A DNA stretch of 53,706 nucleotides, taken from contig JAIYCD010000028.1 in assembly GCA_027488195.1 (NCBI GenBank), positions 1 to 53,706 on the forward strand. Reading direction: 5' to 3'. Below the pieces are notes generated by a model. The model was not told where the DNA came from. It searched no databases and saw nothing but the letters and a program-made list of their open reading frames with translations. A program made the translations under genes and the position numbers. The stretch comes from Acetobacteraceae bacterium. GTDB taxonomy: Bacteria > Pseudomonadota > Alphaproteobacteria > Acetobacterales > Acetobacteraceae. This document shows, piece after piece, positions 43,217-51,459 of the stretch. The stretch's first letter is position 1. Each line of letters starts with the position of its first letter.

Positions 43217-43641
43217 CCACGACCGCCGACGCCGCCGCGGGCATGGGCGGCTGGCAAGGGGTGCCCTTCGCCAGCCTGCGCGCCGGCCAGGTGTTTCCCC
43301 CGCGTGGCTTCAGCATCGATGCGCAGGCGCTGTGCCGCTTCCGCGCCTGCCTGGGCGAGACGCCGGAGCCTGGAGACACCTGCATCCCGGCCTTCCTGCT
43401 CAACGAATTCCTGACATTGAAGGCCGCCCTGCGCCTGCCGCCGGGCGTGCTGCATGCGAGCGAGACGGTGACGGTGCTGGCGCCGGTGCATGTCGGCCAG
43501 CCGCTGCGCGCCAGCGTCCGCATCGAGGAGACCGCGATCCGCAACGGCAAGCGCTTCGTCGTGCTGGCGCAGGAGGTGTGGGCCGAGGGCGCGGCCGAGC
43601 CCGCGCTGCGGATCACCCGGACCCTGTTCTGGCCATGCTGA
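43204..43641 (+). CDS. FAS1-like/MaoC-type dehydratase, first subunit
   Basis: This 145-residue protein has the hot-dog fold pattern of the FAS1-like dehydratase domain: FASLRAGQVFPPRGFSIDAQAL, FLLNEFLTLKAALRLPPGVLHAS and VHVGQPLRASVRIEE. It lacks the typical Asp/His of active MaoC proteins, so it probably pairs with the MaoC gene that follows (overlap 7 bp) as the non-catalytic half of an enoyl-CoA hydratase. Confidence 0.75.
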   Translation: MPAVTTTADAAAGMGGWQGVPFASLRAGQVFPPRGFSIDAQALCRFRACLGETPEPGDTCIPAFLLNEFLTLKAALRLPPGVLHASETVTVLAPVHVGQPLRASVRIEETAIRNGKRFVVLAQEVWAEGAAEPALRITRTLFWPC

Positions 43642-44042
43642 AGCGCATGGACCTCTGGCCCGAGCTGGTGCTGGAGCGTCTCGGCCCGGCGCTGACGCAG
43701 CAGGCCTTCTCCACCTTCGGTCGCCTGCTGGGCACCGATGCGCCCATCCATGACGACCCCGACTATGCGCAAACCACCGCCTTCGGCGGCACCATCGCCC
43801 AGGGGATGCTGTTGGCGGCGCCCTATGAAAGCTGGCTCTGCGCGCTGTTTGGCACGGCGGCCTGGACGGCCGGCGGCCGCATCGCGGTCCGGCTGCGCCA
43901 CCCCGCCTGGGTGGGTGACGCCGTGCTGATGCGCCTTTCGGTCTCCACGCTGTCCGACCGGCAGTGCGAATTCGACATCGAGAGCCAATGCCGTGGCCGA
44001 ACCCTGCTGACCGGGAGCGCCAGCCTTGTCCTGCCCGCCTGA
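43635..44042 (+). CDS. MaoC-like hydratase, second subunit
   Basis: This 135-residue hot-dog protein has the hydratase motif DAPIHDDPDYAQTTAFGGTIAQGML, with the Asp and His of R-specific enoyl-CoA hydratases. It starts inside the end of the FAS1-like gene (ATG 43635), and its own end overlaps the following ligase gene by 17 bp. The pair likely adds water to an enoyl-CoA made from the ligase product. Confidence 0.85.
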   Translation: MLKRMDLWPELVLERLGPALTQQAFSTFGRLLGTDAPIHDDPDYAQTTAFGGTIAQGMLLAAPYESWLCALFGTAAWTAGGRIAVRLRHPAWVGDAVLMRLSVSTLSDRQCEFDIESQCRGRTLLTGSASLVLPA

Positions 44043-46164
44043 CCAACTGGCCGCCGGCCAGGGCCGGCTTGCGCCGCGCGCCATGGATCGGCTGATGCGT
44101 CCGGCCAGCATCGCCGTGGTCGGTGCCTCGGAGGATGCCGGCCGCATCGGGGGGCGGCCCGTGCGCTACCTTCTGGAAGCAGGCTTCGCCGGTCGCATCC
44201 TGCCGGTCAATCCGAAGCGGCCGCGGGTGCAGGGGCTGGTAGCGTATCCGGCCATCCCGGACCTGCCCGCGGGCACCGACCTTGCCATCATCGCGCTGCC
44301 GGCCGGGCCATCGGTGAGTGCGGTGCGCGATTGCGCAGCGGCGGGTATCGGCGCCGCCATCCTGTTCGGCGCCGATTTCGCCGAAGCCGGCCCCGTCGGC
44401 CAGGCCTTGCAGGCCGAGCTCTCCGACATCGCCGCGCAGGCCGGCATCGCGCTGCTCGGGCCCAATTGCCTGGGCGCATGCAACCCGGCGCACCGGCTCT
44501 ACGCGACCTTCTCCAGCCTCTTCGACCATGGCTTCCCGCCCGGCGGCAATGTCGCGATCGCGAGCCAGAGCGGCGGCTTCGGCAGCCATCTCGCCAAGCT
44601 CTGCCTCGATCGCGGCGTCCGCCTCGGCCCATGGATGACCACGGGCAATGAGGCGGGGCTGGATGTCGGCCAATGCATCGGCTGGATGGCAGAACAGCCC
44701 GAGGTGGCGGTTATCCTGGCCTATCTCGAGGGGGTGCGGGAGCGCGCCTCGCTGGTGGACGGGCTTGCGGCGGCGCGCGCGGCGGGCAAGCCCGTTCTGG
44801 TCATGAAGGCTGGCGTGAGCGATGTGGGCGCGGCTGCCGCACGCAGCCACACCGCCGCCCTGGCCGGGTCCGACAGGGTGTTCGAGGGCATGCTGGCCGG
44901 CCTCGGCGCGCAACGCCTGCCGACCGCCGAGGCCATGGCCGATGCCGCCTATGTGCTGCAGCGCGCCGGGCCACTGCGTGGCAGGCGGCTGGGTGCGGTC
45001 ACCATCTCCGGTGCGGCCGGCGTGCAGATCGCGGATGCGGCGGCGGCGCACGGTCTGGTCATGCCCGCCCTGCCGGAGCCGGCGCAGGCGCGGCTGCGCG
45101 CGCTGATCCCCTTTGCCGGCACACGCAACCCGGTGGACATCACCGCCCAGGCCTTCAATCGCCTGGACGTGGTCCGGGAGAACCTGGAGACGATGCTCGA
45201 GGCCGGCCAGTGCGACGCGCTGGTCGCCTTCTTCACCATGACGGCAGGCAGCCCGGCGCTCGCGCCCGCGCTGACCGAAGCCCTTGCGGGGCTGCCGCAA
45301 CGTCACGGCGTGCCGATCTGCCTGTGCATCCTGGCCGACGCCTCGATCGGCCGTGGCTATGAGGAAGCGGGCTTCCTGGTGTTCGGGGATCTGCATCGCG
45401 CGGTGGCCGCGCTCGCCGTCGCGGCGCGCGCCGGGCAGGCGGCGGCGGCGGCATTGCCCCCGCCCTGCCCGGCCGGCCCCGAGGTGGCGCGTGCGCTGGC
45501 CCGCCATGACGGCACCGAGGCCTCGGCCAAGGCGGTGCTGCGCGCGCTGGGCATTGCCGTGCCACGCGGCGAAGTGACGCGCGACGCGCGGGAGGCAGCC
45601 GCGGCCGCCGCGCGGATCGGCGCGCCAGTGGCGCTGAAGCTGCATTCGGCGCTGGTGGACCACAAGAGCGAACTGGGCGGCGTCGTGCTCGGCCTCGCCA
45701 CGCCGCAGGCGGTGCGCGAGGCGGCTCAGACGATGCGGGCACGCCTGTCGCCCGGGCTTTTCCAAGGTTTCCTGGTGGAGGAGATGGTGCCGGCCGGGGT
45801 GGAATTGATCCTCGGCCTGCATCACGATCCCGTCCTCGGACCGGTGCTGATGATGGGCCTCGGCGGCTTCCATGCCGAGCTTTACGCCGACGTGGCGTTC
45901 CGCCTTGCGCCCACCAGCCCCTCGCAGGTGCTGGACGCCCTGCGCGGCCTGCGTGGCCACGCCGTCTTCGCGGGTTTTCGCGGCGCGCCGGCAGCGGATC
46001 TGGAGGCTGTGGCGCAGATCGCCGCCCGCCTGTCCGCGCTTTTCGTGGCGCGGGGGCGGGAGATCACTGGGCTTGAGATCAACCCGCTGCGCGCGCTGCC
46101 GCCCGGACAGGGCGCGGTGGCGTGCGATGCGGTGCTGCACCTGGCCGCGCGCGGGGAGCGCTGA
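44026..46164 (+). CDS. ADP-forming acyl-CoA synthetase (acetate--CoA ligase family)
   Basis: This 712-residue fused enzyme links acyl-CoA and ATP through a phosphohistidine. The domains are CoA-binding (about 25-120, IAVVGASEDAGRIGGRPVRY), ligase-CoA (about 160-470, with PNCLGACNP and RSHTAALAGSD, the phosphohistidine loop) and an ATP-grasp at the C terminus (about 490-712, DGTEASAKAVLRALGI, GLEINPLRALPPGQG). The TTG start at 44026 has GGGAG 8 nt upstream; ATG 44083 is the alternative. It lies after the hydratase pair, so the operon has two kinds of CoA ligase, perhaps for two acids or for CoA recycling. Confidence 0.88.
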   Translation: MSCPPDQLAAGQGRLAPRAMDRLMRPASIAVVGASEDAGRIGGRPVRYLLEAGFAGRILPVNPKRPRVQGLVAYPAIPDLPAGTDLAIIALPAGPSVSAVRDCAAAGIGAAILFGADFAEAGPVGQALQAELSDIAAQAGIALLGPNCLGACNPAHRLYATFSSLFDHGFPPGGNVAIASQSGGFGSHLAKLCLDRGVRLGPWMTTGNEAGLDVGQCIGWMAEQPEVAVILAYLEGVRERASLVDGLAAARAAGKPVLVMKAGVSDVGAAAARSHTAALAGSDRVFEGMLAGLGAQRLPTAEAMADAAYVLQRAGPLRGRRLGAVTISGAAGVQIADAAAAHGLVMPALPEPAQARLRALIPFAGTRNPVDITAQAFNRLDVVRENLETMLEAGQCDALVAFFTMTAGSPALAPALTEALAGLPQRHGVPICLCILADASIGRGYEEAGFLVFGDLHRAVAALAVAARAGQAAAAALPPPCPAGPEVARALARHDGTEASAKAVLRALGIAVPRGEVTRDAREAAAAAARIGAPVALKLHSALVDHKSELGGVVLGLATPQAVREAAQTMRARLSPGLFQGFLVEEMVPAGVELILGLHHDPVLGPVLMMGLGGFHAELYADVAFRLAPTSPSQVLDALRGLRGHAVFAGFRGAPAADLEAVAQIAARLSALFVARGREITGLEINPLRALPPGQGAVACDAVLHLAARGER

Positions 46165-46218
46165 CCCGCCCGACCCGCGGGCTTCAAGAACCAACACCAG
46201 CAGAAGGGAGGGAAGACC

Positions 46219-47193
46219 ATGAAGAAAAGACATCTGCTCACGGCCGCACTGGCGGGCGCGATGGCACCGGCCGGCCTGCGGGCGGAGACCTATCCAAGCC
46301 GCCCGGTGCGGCTGGTGGTGGGCTTCACGCCGGGCGGCACCATCGATGTCGTGGCGCGCATCATGGGCAACCACCTGTCCCGAGGCCTCGGCCAGCCTTT
46401 CGTCATCGAGAACCGGACGGGCGCCAACGGCATGATCGCGGCGGAGGCCGTGGCGCGCGCGCGGCCGGATGGGCATACGATCTTCGTCAGCAACAGCAGC
46501 ACCATCACGCTGGTCAACAGCCTGGTCGCGAACCCGACCTATGACCCCATCCGCAGCTTCCGCCCCATCGCATCGGTGCTGACGGTGCCATTGATCCTCA
46601 GCGTCAACGCGACGGATGCCCGGATGGCCGGGGTCAGGACATTGGCCGACCTGATCGCGATGGCCAGGCGGCAGCCCGGCGCCATTGCCTATGGTTCGGC
46701 CGGCAACGGCAACATCACACATCTGGGCTTCGAGCTGCTCGCCAATGTGGCGGGCGTGCAGCTGCTGCATGTGCCCTTCCGCGGCGCGGCGGCGGCGCAG
46801 ACGGCGCTACTGGCCGGCGATGTGTCGGTGGTGATGGACACGATGTCGGCGGTGCCGCAGATCCGCGCGGGCCGGATGCGGGCGCTGGCCGTCACCTCGC
46901 TCAGCCGCCTGCCGGACCTGCCGGATGTGCCGACCATCGCCGAGTCCGGCCATCCCGGTTTCGATGTGAACTTCTGGGTGGGCTTCTTCGCGCCGGCCGG
47001 GACGGAGGATGCCATCGCCCGCACGCTGGAGCAGAGTCTCACCGCCGCCGTCGCGGACCCGGCGGTGCGCGAGCAGCTGCAGAGCCAGGGCGTGCCACAG
47101 GTGATCGCGGGGGATGCCTTCGCGAGCAAGATCGCGCGGGAGATGCAGATTCTGGGAGAGGCCGCCCGGCGGGCCGGCATCCGGCCGGAGTAA
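46219..47193 (+). CDS. Solute-binding protein of the Bug/TctC family
   Basis: This 324-residue periplasmic protein starts MKKRHLLTAALAGAMAPAGL and is cut near LRAET. Bug motifs are YPSRPVRLVVGFTPGGTIDVV, VIENRTGANGMIAAEAVARA, VPFRGAAAAQTALLAGDV, LPDVPTIAESGHPGF and APAGTED. AGAAGGGAGGGAAGACC precedes the ATG. As the last gene of the plus-strand acyl-CoA operon it probably captures the acid that the ligases activate. Confidence 0.9.
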   Translation: MKKRHLLTAALAGAMAPAGLRAETYPSRPVRLVVGFTPGGTIDVVARIMGNHLSRGLGQPFVIENRTGANGMIAAEAVARARPDGHTIFVSNSSTITLVNSLVANPTYDPIRSFRPIASVLTVPLILSVNATDARMAGVRTLADLIAMARRQPGAIAYGSAGNGNITHLGFELLANVAGVQLLHVPFRGAAAAQTALLAGDVSVVMDTMSAVPQIRAGRMRALAVTSLSRLPDLPDVPTIAESGHPGFDVNFWVGFFAPAGTEDAIARTLEQSLTAAVADPAVREQLQSQGVPQVIAGDAFASKIAREMQILGEAARRAGIRPE

Positions 47194-47194
47194 G

Positions 47195-47258
47195 GGCCGC
47201 ATCCGGTCGCGGGGCGGGTGTGCGGCCTGGGGCGCTTTCAGGCCACAGGCCGTGGCCT
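47195..47258. terminator. Inverted repeats between convergent genes
   Basis: GGCCGCA (47195-47201) pairs with TGCGGCC (47221-47227), and AGGCCAC-AGGCC-GTGGCCT lies at 47240-47258 within the end of the MaoC gene. Together they form a plausible two-way terminator between the convergent Bug and MaoC genes. Confidence 0.4.
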
Positions 47259-47711
47259 CGCGCGGAACATCAAGGTGGCTTCCAGCGACTGCACGATCTC
47301 GCCGTGCTGGTTCATGATCTCCCTGCGGAACACGACGATGCCGCGGCCAGGCTTGCTGGTCGGCCGCAGTTCCAGCACGGTCGAGCGGCACTCGATCGTG
47401 TCACCATGGCGGACCGGCAGATGCATGCGCCAGCGGTCGATGCCGAGCAGGCCCAGAAGCGTGCCCTCATGCAAGCCGGATGCGTAGTTGAGCCCGGCCG
47501 CGACGGCATATACCAGCGGCCCATGCGCGATCGGCTCGCCGAAGGGCGTGCTGCGACAGTATTCGTGATTGCAGTGCACCTCGTTGAAATCACCCGAGAG
47601 GCAGGCGAAGTTCACGATGTCGGTGGCGGTGATGGTGCGCCGGCCGGTGACGATCACCTCCCCCACCGCGAAATCGTCGAAGTGGCGCCCACGCGGCGCG
47701 GCGCCGGTCAT
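47238..47711 (-). CDS. MaoC-family dehydratase
   Basis: This 157-residue hot-dog protein has FDDFAVGEVIVTGRRTITATDI, then the hydratase motif FACLSGDFNEVHCNHEYCRSTPFGEPIAHGPL and the C-terminal VVFRREIMNQHGEIV. It probably hydrates an enoyl-CoA. Its ATG overlaps the acyl-CoA dehydrogenase stop by one base (TGATG), so the two are coupled: dehydrogenation followed by hydration. Confidence 0.9.
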   Translation of the reverse strand: MTGAAPRGRHFDDFAVGEVIVTGRRTITATDIVNFACLSGDFNEVHCNHEYCRSTPFGEPIAHGPLVYAVAAGLNYASGLHEGTLLGLLGIDRWRMHLPVRHGDTIECRSTVLELRPTSKPGRGIVVFRREIMNQHGEIVQSLEATLMFRARPRPVA

Positions 47712-48868
47712 CACAGGCCCATCAGCTTCGAGATGATGTTCCGCTGGATCTCGTTGCTGCCGCCGCCGATGGGACCAAGCCGGGAGTCGCGGAACAGCCG
47801 CTGCATGTCGTGCTCCATGGTGTAGCCGGCGCCGCCCATGATCTGCATGCCGATATGGGCGCACTCGAAGTCATTGTCGGTCGCGACGATCTTGGCGATC
47901 GCGGTCTCCATGCGGGCATCGGCGCCGGCGTCGAGCATTTCCGCAACCCGGTAGGTGACGAGGCGCGCCATCTCCGCCTTGATCCGCATGTCGGCGAATT
48001 TGTGCTGGATGACCTGCAGCCTGGAGATGGGCTGGCCGAATTGGATGCGCTGCGTGGCGTAGTCCTGCGCGATGTCGATCGCCTTCTGGGCGTTGCCGGC
48101 GCCACAGGCGGCGATGCTCATGCGCTCCAGATCCAGCCCGCGCATCAGCAGCTTCCAGCCCCGGTTCTTCTCGCCGAGCAGATGGCTCCTGGGCACGCGC
48201 ACATCGTCGAAGAACACCTGGTTGGTGTGCGTGGTGTGCCGGCCCATCGTCTCGATCGGCATCATCTGCACACCTGGCGCCCTGGCATCGACGAGGAAGA
48301 TGCTGAAGCCCTTGTGCGCGGGTTCGGCCGAGGGGTCGGTCTTGGCGATGACGACCAGGTGGTCGGCCACATGCGCGCTGGTGATGAACCACTTCTGGCC
48401 GCGTAGGATGAAGTCGTCCCCGTCCATGACGGCATGCGTCTTGATCGAGGCGGCGTCGGAGCCGGTCTGCGGCTCAGTCAGCGCGAAGGCCACATAGATC
48501 TCGCCTGAAATGAGGCGCGGCAGATAGCTCTTGCGCACCTCATCGGTGCCATTGTGATGGATCTGCAGACCCGCATAGATGATGCTGGTCATGTAGGTCG
48601 TGGCCAGGCAGGCGTAGTGGTACGACAGCGTCTCCAGCAGGATCGCGATGTCCTTGTAGCTGCCGCCAAGGCCGCCTGCCTCTTCGGGGAAGGGCAGTCC
48701 GAGCCAGCCATCCGCCGCCAGGGCGCGATAGCCTTCATGCGGCCATTCGCCGGTGCGGTCGATTTCACGGATGCGCTCCGGCGGCAGGGCGCGCTCGGCG
48801 AGACGAAGCAGGCTTTCGCGCATCAAGCGCTGCTCGTCAGTGAACCCGAAACTGTTCAGCAGCGGCAT
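47711..48868 (-). CDS. Acyl-CoA dehydrogenase
   Basis: This 385-residue flavoenzyme introduces an alpha-beta double bond in acyl-CoA. Motifs are YVAFALTEPQTGSDAASIKT, GQKWFITSAHVADHLVV, NRGWKLLMRGLDLERM, QFGQPISRLQVIQHKFADM, QIMGGAGYTMEHDMQRLFRDSRLGPI and GGSNEIQRNII. The usual catalytic glutamate of short-chain enzymes is not at its common C-terminal place, since SRLGPIGGGSNEI replaces the Y-EGT version. AAGGGA precedes ATG 48868. It is divergent from the DUF35 gene across a promoter with a palindrome and one TGCATACA box. Confidence 0.92.
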   Translation of the reverse strand: MPLLNSFGFTDEQRLMRESLLRLAERALPPERIREIDRTGEWPHEGYRALAADGWLGLPFPEEAGGLGGSYKDIAILLETLSYHYACLATTYMTSIIYAGLQIHHNGTDEVRKSYLPRLISGEIYVAFALTEPQTGSDAASIKTHAVMDGDDFILRGQKWFITSAHVADHLVVIAKTDPSAEPAHKGFSIFLVDARAPGVQMMPIETMGRHTTHTNQVFFDDVRVPRSHLLGEKNRGWKLLMRGLDLERMSIAACGAGNAQKAIDIAQDYATQRIQFGQPISRLQVIQHKFADMRIKAEMARLVTYRVAEMLDAGADARMETAIAKIVATDNDFECAHIGMQIMGGAGYTMEHDMQRLFRDSRLGPIGGGSNEIQRNIISKLMGL

Positions 48869-48910
48869 CGCGTCCCTTCCTTTTCGCTGTTTGGTCTCAT
48901 CCACCGATTG

Positions 48911-48926
48911 ATCGTGTAGACACGAT
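48911..48926. promoter_or_regulatory. Palindrome in the ACAD/DUF35 intergenic region
   Basis: ATCGTGT-AG-ACACGAT is a perfect 7-bp inverted repeat with a 2-nt centre. It lies 43 bp from the ACAD start and 41 bp from the DUF35 start. Confidence 0.45.
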
Positions 48927-48934
48927 GTGTCAAG

Positions 48935-48942
48935 TGCATACA
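48935..48942 (+). promoter_or_regulatory. GntR-type box TGCATACA, site 3
   Basis: The octamer lies between the divergent ACAD and DUF35 genes, 25 bp before the DUF35 start and 9 bp after the palindrome. Confidence 0.5.
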
Positions 48943-48966
48943 CGTGTGTTTCGGAGGAGATATCGG

Positions 48967-49374
48967 ATGATCGAGCCTTCCAGCGGGGATGCAACACCCC
49001 AGGCCGCAGGCCCCCAGGCGGAGGTGGAAGCCGCCCTCGCGCGCGAGATTCTGCTCATCCAGCACTGCGGTGCCTGCGCGCGGTACAGCTTCCCGCCCCG
49101 TCGCCGCTGCCCGCATTGCGGCGCGGATGCGCTCTCGCTCGTGCCGGCCAGTGGCCGGGGCTACGTGCATGCGACCACGGTCATCGCCCGCCGGGCCGAA
49201 CAAGGCGGCGACTACAACCTCGTCCTGGTGGAGTTGGAGGAGGGTTTCAGGCTGATGAGCCGGGTCGAGGATCTGCCGCCCCAGGCAGTGACTATCGGTA
49301 TGCCGGTGCGGGCGGCGTTTCGCGGCAAGCCCCCCGGCTCGCTGCTGGTGTTCCTGCCGGAGGTGCGGGCATGA
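48967..49374 (+). CDS. DUF35 OB-fold/zinc-ribbon protein, thiolase partner
   Basis: This 135-residue protein has a rubredoxin-like zinc ribbon (HCGACARY and CPHCGAD, two CxxC pairs about 15 residues apart) and an OB-fold with YVHATTVIARR and LMSRVEDLP. Such proteins partner SCP2-type thiolases and bring acyl-CoA substrates together. GGAGGAGATATCGG precedes the ATG at 48967. Its stop overlaps the thiolase start as ATGA. Confidence 0.9.
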   Translation: MIEPSSGDATPQAAGPQAEVEAALAREILLIQHCGACARYSFPPRRRCPHCGADALSLVPASGRGYVHATTVIARRAEQGGDYNLVLVELEEGFRLMSRVEDLPPQAVTIGMPVRAAFRGKPPGSLLVFLPEVRA

Positions 49375-50528
49375 GCGCCGCGCTGCGCGGGCGCGCCGCG
49401 ATCGTGGGTGTCGCCACCGGCTTCATCGGCGAGGCGCCGGGCTTTGACCCGCTGGAGATGATCTCGGACGTCAGCCACGCCGCGCTGGCCGATGCGGGGC
49501 TGACGATGGCCGATGTGGATGGCCTGTTCGGCTGCATGCAGACCGACTTCTTCAACACGATGGCGATTTCGGAATACCTCGGGATCCACCCCGTGATCTC
49601 CGACAACAACCGGATTGGTGGCGCGGCATTCCTGGCCCATACGCTGCAGGCGGCGCTGGCGCTGGAGGCCGGCCTCTGCAAGGTGGCGCTGATCTGCTAC
49701 GGCAGCAATCAGCGCAGTGCGCTCGGCCGGCTGCAGACCGCCGTCAGCAACGCTTGGTCGCCGTTCGAGACGCGCTACGAACCGATCTTCCCCGCCAGTT
49801 CCTACGCCCTCGCGGCGTCGCGCCACATGCATGAATACGGCACCACGCGGGAGCACCTGGCGGCCGTCGCGGTCGCCGCGCGCGACTGGGCCAGGCTGAA
49901 CCCGGAAGCGTTCGCCCGGCAGCCGCTGACCATCGCGGATGTCCTGGCTTCGCGGATGGTCTCGAGCCCGCTCTCGCGCCTCGATTGCTGCCTTGTCACC
50001 GACGGCGCCGGCGCGGTGGTGATGGTCCGGCAGGATCTGGCGCGGGACTGCAGCAAGCCTGGCGCCTATCTGCTCGGTGCCGGCATGGCGCATTCCCACA
50101 AGCACATCTCGGCCATGGCGGATCTCTGCGTGACCGGCGCGCGGGAATCCGGCCAGCGCGCCTATGCCATGGCGGGGCTGAGTCCAGCCGACATCGACAT
50201 GGCCCAGCTCTACGACGCCTTCACCATCAACACCGTGCTGTTCCTGGAGGACCTGGGCTTCTGCCCGAAGGGCGAGGGCGGCCGCTTCGTCGCGGAAGGC
50301 CGCATCTCCCCGGGGGGCAGCCTGCCGGTCAATACCAATGGTGGCGGGCTGTCCTACTGTCATCCCGGCATGTATGGCCTGTTCACCCTCATCGAGGGCG
50401 TGCGCCAGCTGCGCGGGGAAGGCGGCGCCCGGCAGGCGGGCAGGCCGGAGATTTGCCTGTGCCATGGAAGCGGTGGCGTGCTGTCTGCCCACGCGACCAA
50501 CATCCTGGGCACGGCGGCGACGCTATAG
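49371..50528 (+). CDS. Thiolase (SCP-x/acetyl-CoA acetyltransferase-like)
   Basis: This 385-residue thiolase-fold protein reads AAIVGVATGFIGEAPGFDPL at the start, then GLTMADVDGLFGCMQTDFF, RIGGAAFLAHTLQAALALEAG, and in the C-terminal half LYDAFTINTVLFLEDLGFC, LPVNTNGGGLSYCHPGMYG and ICLCHGSGGVLSAHAT. The usual catalytic residues are partly changed, as in SCP2-type members that act in complex with a DUF35 protein. It overlaps that gene by ATGA. It would cleave the 3-oxoacyl-CoA produced after the hydratase step. Confidence 0.9.
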   Translation: MSAALRGRAAIVGVATGFIGEAPGFDPLEMISDVSHAALADAGLTMADVDGLFGCMQTDFFNTMAISEYLGIHPVISDNNRIGGAAFLAHTLQAALALEAGLCKVALICYGSNQRSALGRLQTAVSNAWSPFETRYEPIFPASSYALAASRHMHEYGTTREHLAAVAVAARDWARLNPEAFARQPLTIADVLASRMVSSPLSRLDCCLVTDGAGAVVMVRQDLARDCSKPGAYLLGAGMAHSHKHISAMADLCVTGARESGQRAYAMAGLSPADIDMAQLYDAFTINTVLFLEDLGFCPKGEGGRFVAEGRISPGGSLPVNTNGGGLSYCHPGMYGLFTLIEGVRQLRGEGGARQAGRPEICLCHGSGGVLSAHATNILGTAATL

Positions 50529-50548
50529 GGTTGCTGGCAAGCGCAGGG

Positions 50549-50575
50549 CAGGCCGCCGCCGGGGTGGGCGGCCTG
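50549..50575. terminator. Hairpin between convergent thiolase and gntR genes
   Basis: CAGGCCGCC-(9 nt)-GGCGGCCTG is a perfect 9-bp stem, 21 bp after the thiolase stop and 23 bp before the gntR stop. It is a likely bidirectional terminator, though without a T run. Confidence 0.6.
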
Positions 50576-50597
50576 GAACTCTCACCCCATTGTCACG

Positions 50598-51350
50598 TCA
50601 TGGCCGTGATGCCCGCGCCACTCCTGGCGGCGGTTGCAGTTGCGATCGCTTGTGTGCCGCGTTGCGCACATCATCGGAGACGACATGCACGCGGCTCTGG
50701 TGTGAATGGCGAATGTGGCGGCGCGCCGCCTCCTCCGCGCGGTTCGGATCGCGCGCGCGGATGGCGTCGATGATCTCCGCATGCTCCACCAGCGAGGCGG
50801 GGATGCGGCCATCGGCGTTGTATGTGGTGCGACCGAGCAGCGGGGTGAAGTTCAGCAGCGACCGCAGGGTCTTCAGCAGGAAGCGATTGTGCGCCGCGTT
50901 GTAGATCTGCTCGTGGAAGGCTTGGTTCTCCCGCGCATGCATCCGGGGATCAGGCGGCAGCGCGCGCATCCCGTCCAGCATCGTGTTGAGGATGTGGATT
51001 TCCGTTTCGTCGGCATTGGCGGCGGCCAGGCGGGCTGCTGTGCCTTCCAGGCTTTCCCGTGTCGCGTAAAACTCTCCGATCGCGCGCAGATCGTAAAGCA
51101 CAACGGCCATGCCGCCGCCGGGCGCGTATTCCAGCATGCCTTCCGCCTGCAGACGCCGCATGGCTTCGCGCACGGGTGTGCGGCTCATGCGAAACCATGT
51201 CGCGAGTTCCACTTCCATCACGCGCTGGCCGGGCTCGATCATGCCTTCGCGGATAGCCTCATGCAGCTTGTTGTAGGCCCATTCGCTGCGGCCGCGCCCG
51301 CCCCTGGGCTCGGCATCGTCGTCCTGCGCGTCTTGCAATCCCAGCGCCAA
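50598..51350 (-). CDS. GntR-family (FCD/FadR-type) transcriptional regulator
   Basis: This 250-residue regulator has the winged helix SEWAYNKLHEAIREGMIEPGQRVMEVELATWFRMSRTPVREAMRRLQAEG and an all-helical FCD effector domain (YATRESLEGTAARLAA, ENQAFHEQIYNAAHNRFLL, EHAEIIDAI) with histidines that usually bind metal. The TTG start at 51350 is chosen because AAGGAG lies 6 nt upstream and a start at 51470 would place a TGCATACA box inside the gene. The gene probably controls the acyl-CoA cluster through those boxes and itself. Confidence 0.85.
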   Translation of the reverse strand: MALGLQDAQDDDAEPRGGRGRSEWAYNKLHEAIREGMIEPGQRVMEVELATWFRMSRTPVREAMRRLQAEGMLEYAPGGGMAVVLYDLRAIGEFYATRESLEGTAARLAAANADETEIHILNTMLDGMRALPPDPRMHARENQAFHEQIYNAAHNRFLLKTLRSLLNFTPLLGRTTYNADGRIPASLVEHAEIIDAIRARDPNRAEEAARRHIRHSHQSRVHVVSDDVRNAAHKRSQLQPPPGVARASRP

Positions 51351-51427
51351 GCGCTTCTCCTTGTCCAGGCGGCCCTGGGTCAGGGCATCGCTCAAGATGG
51401 CGAGGCTAGCACAGGTATGTCCTGGAT

Positions 51428-51435
51428 TGCATACA
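51428..51435 (+). promoter_or_regulatory. GntR-type box TGCATACA, site 4 (gntR promoter)
   Basis: The octamer lies about 78 bp upstream of the TTG start of gntR, in the expected place for autoregulation. Confidence 0.5.
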
Positions 51436-51459
51436 GCGAACCACTCGGGTGTGCGCAGG

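Noticed and set aside
43105-46770. Minus-strand open frame of 1221 codons
   Set aside because: It is antisense to the hydratase, ADP-forming ligase and Bug genes, whose families are clear; its own product is Arg/His/Gly-rich with no motif, as expected of a shadow frame in GC-rich DNA.
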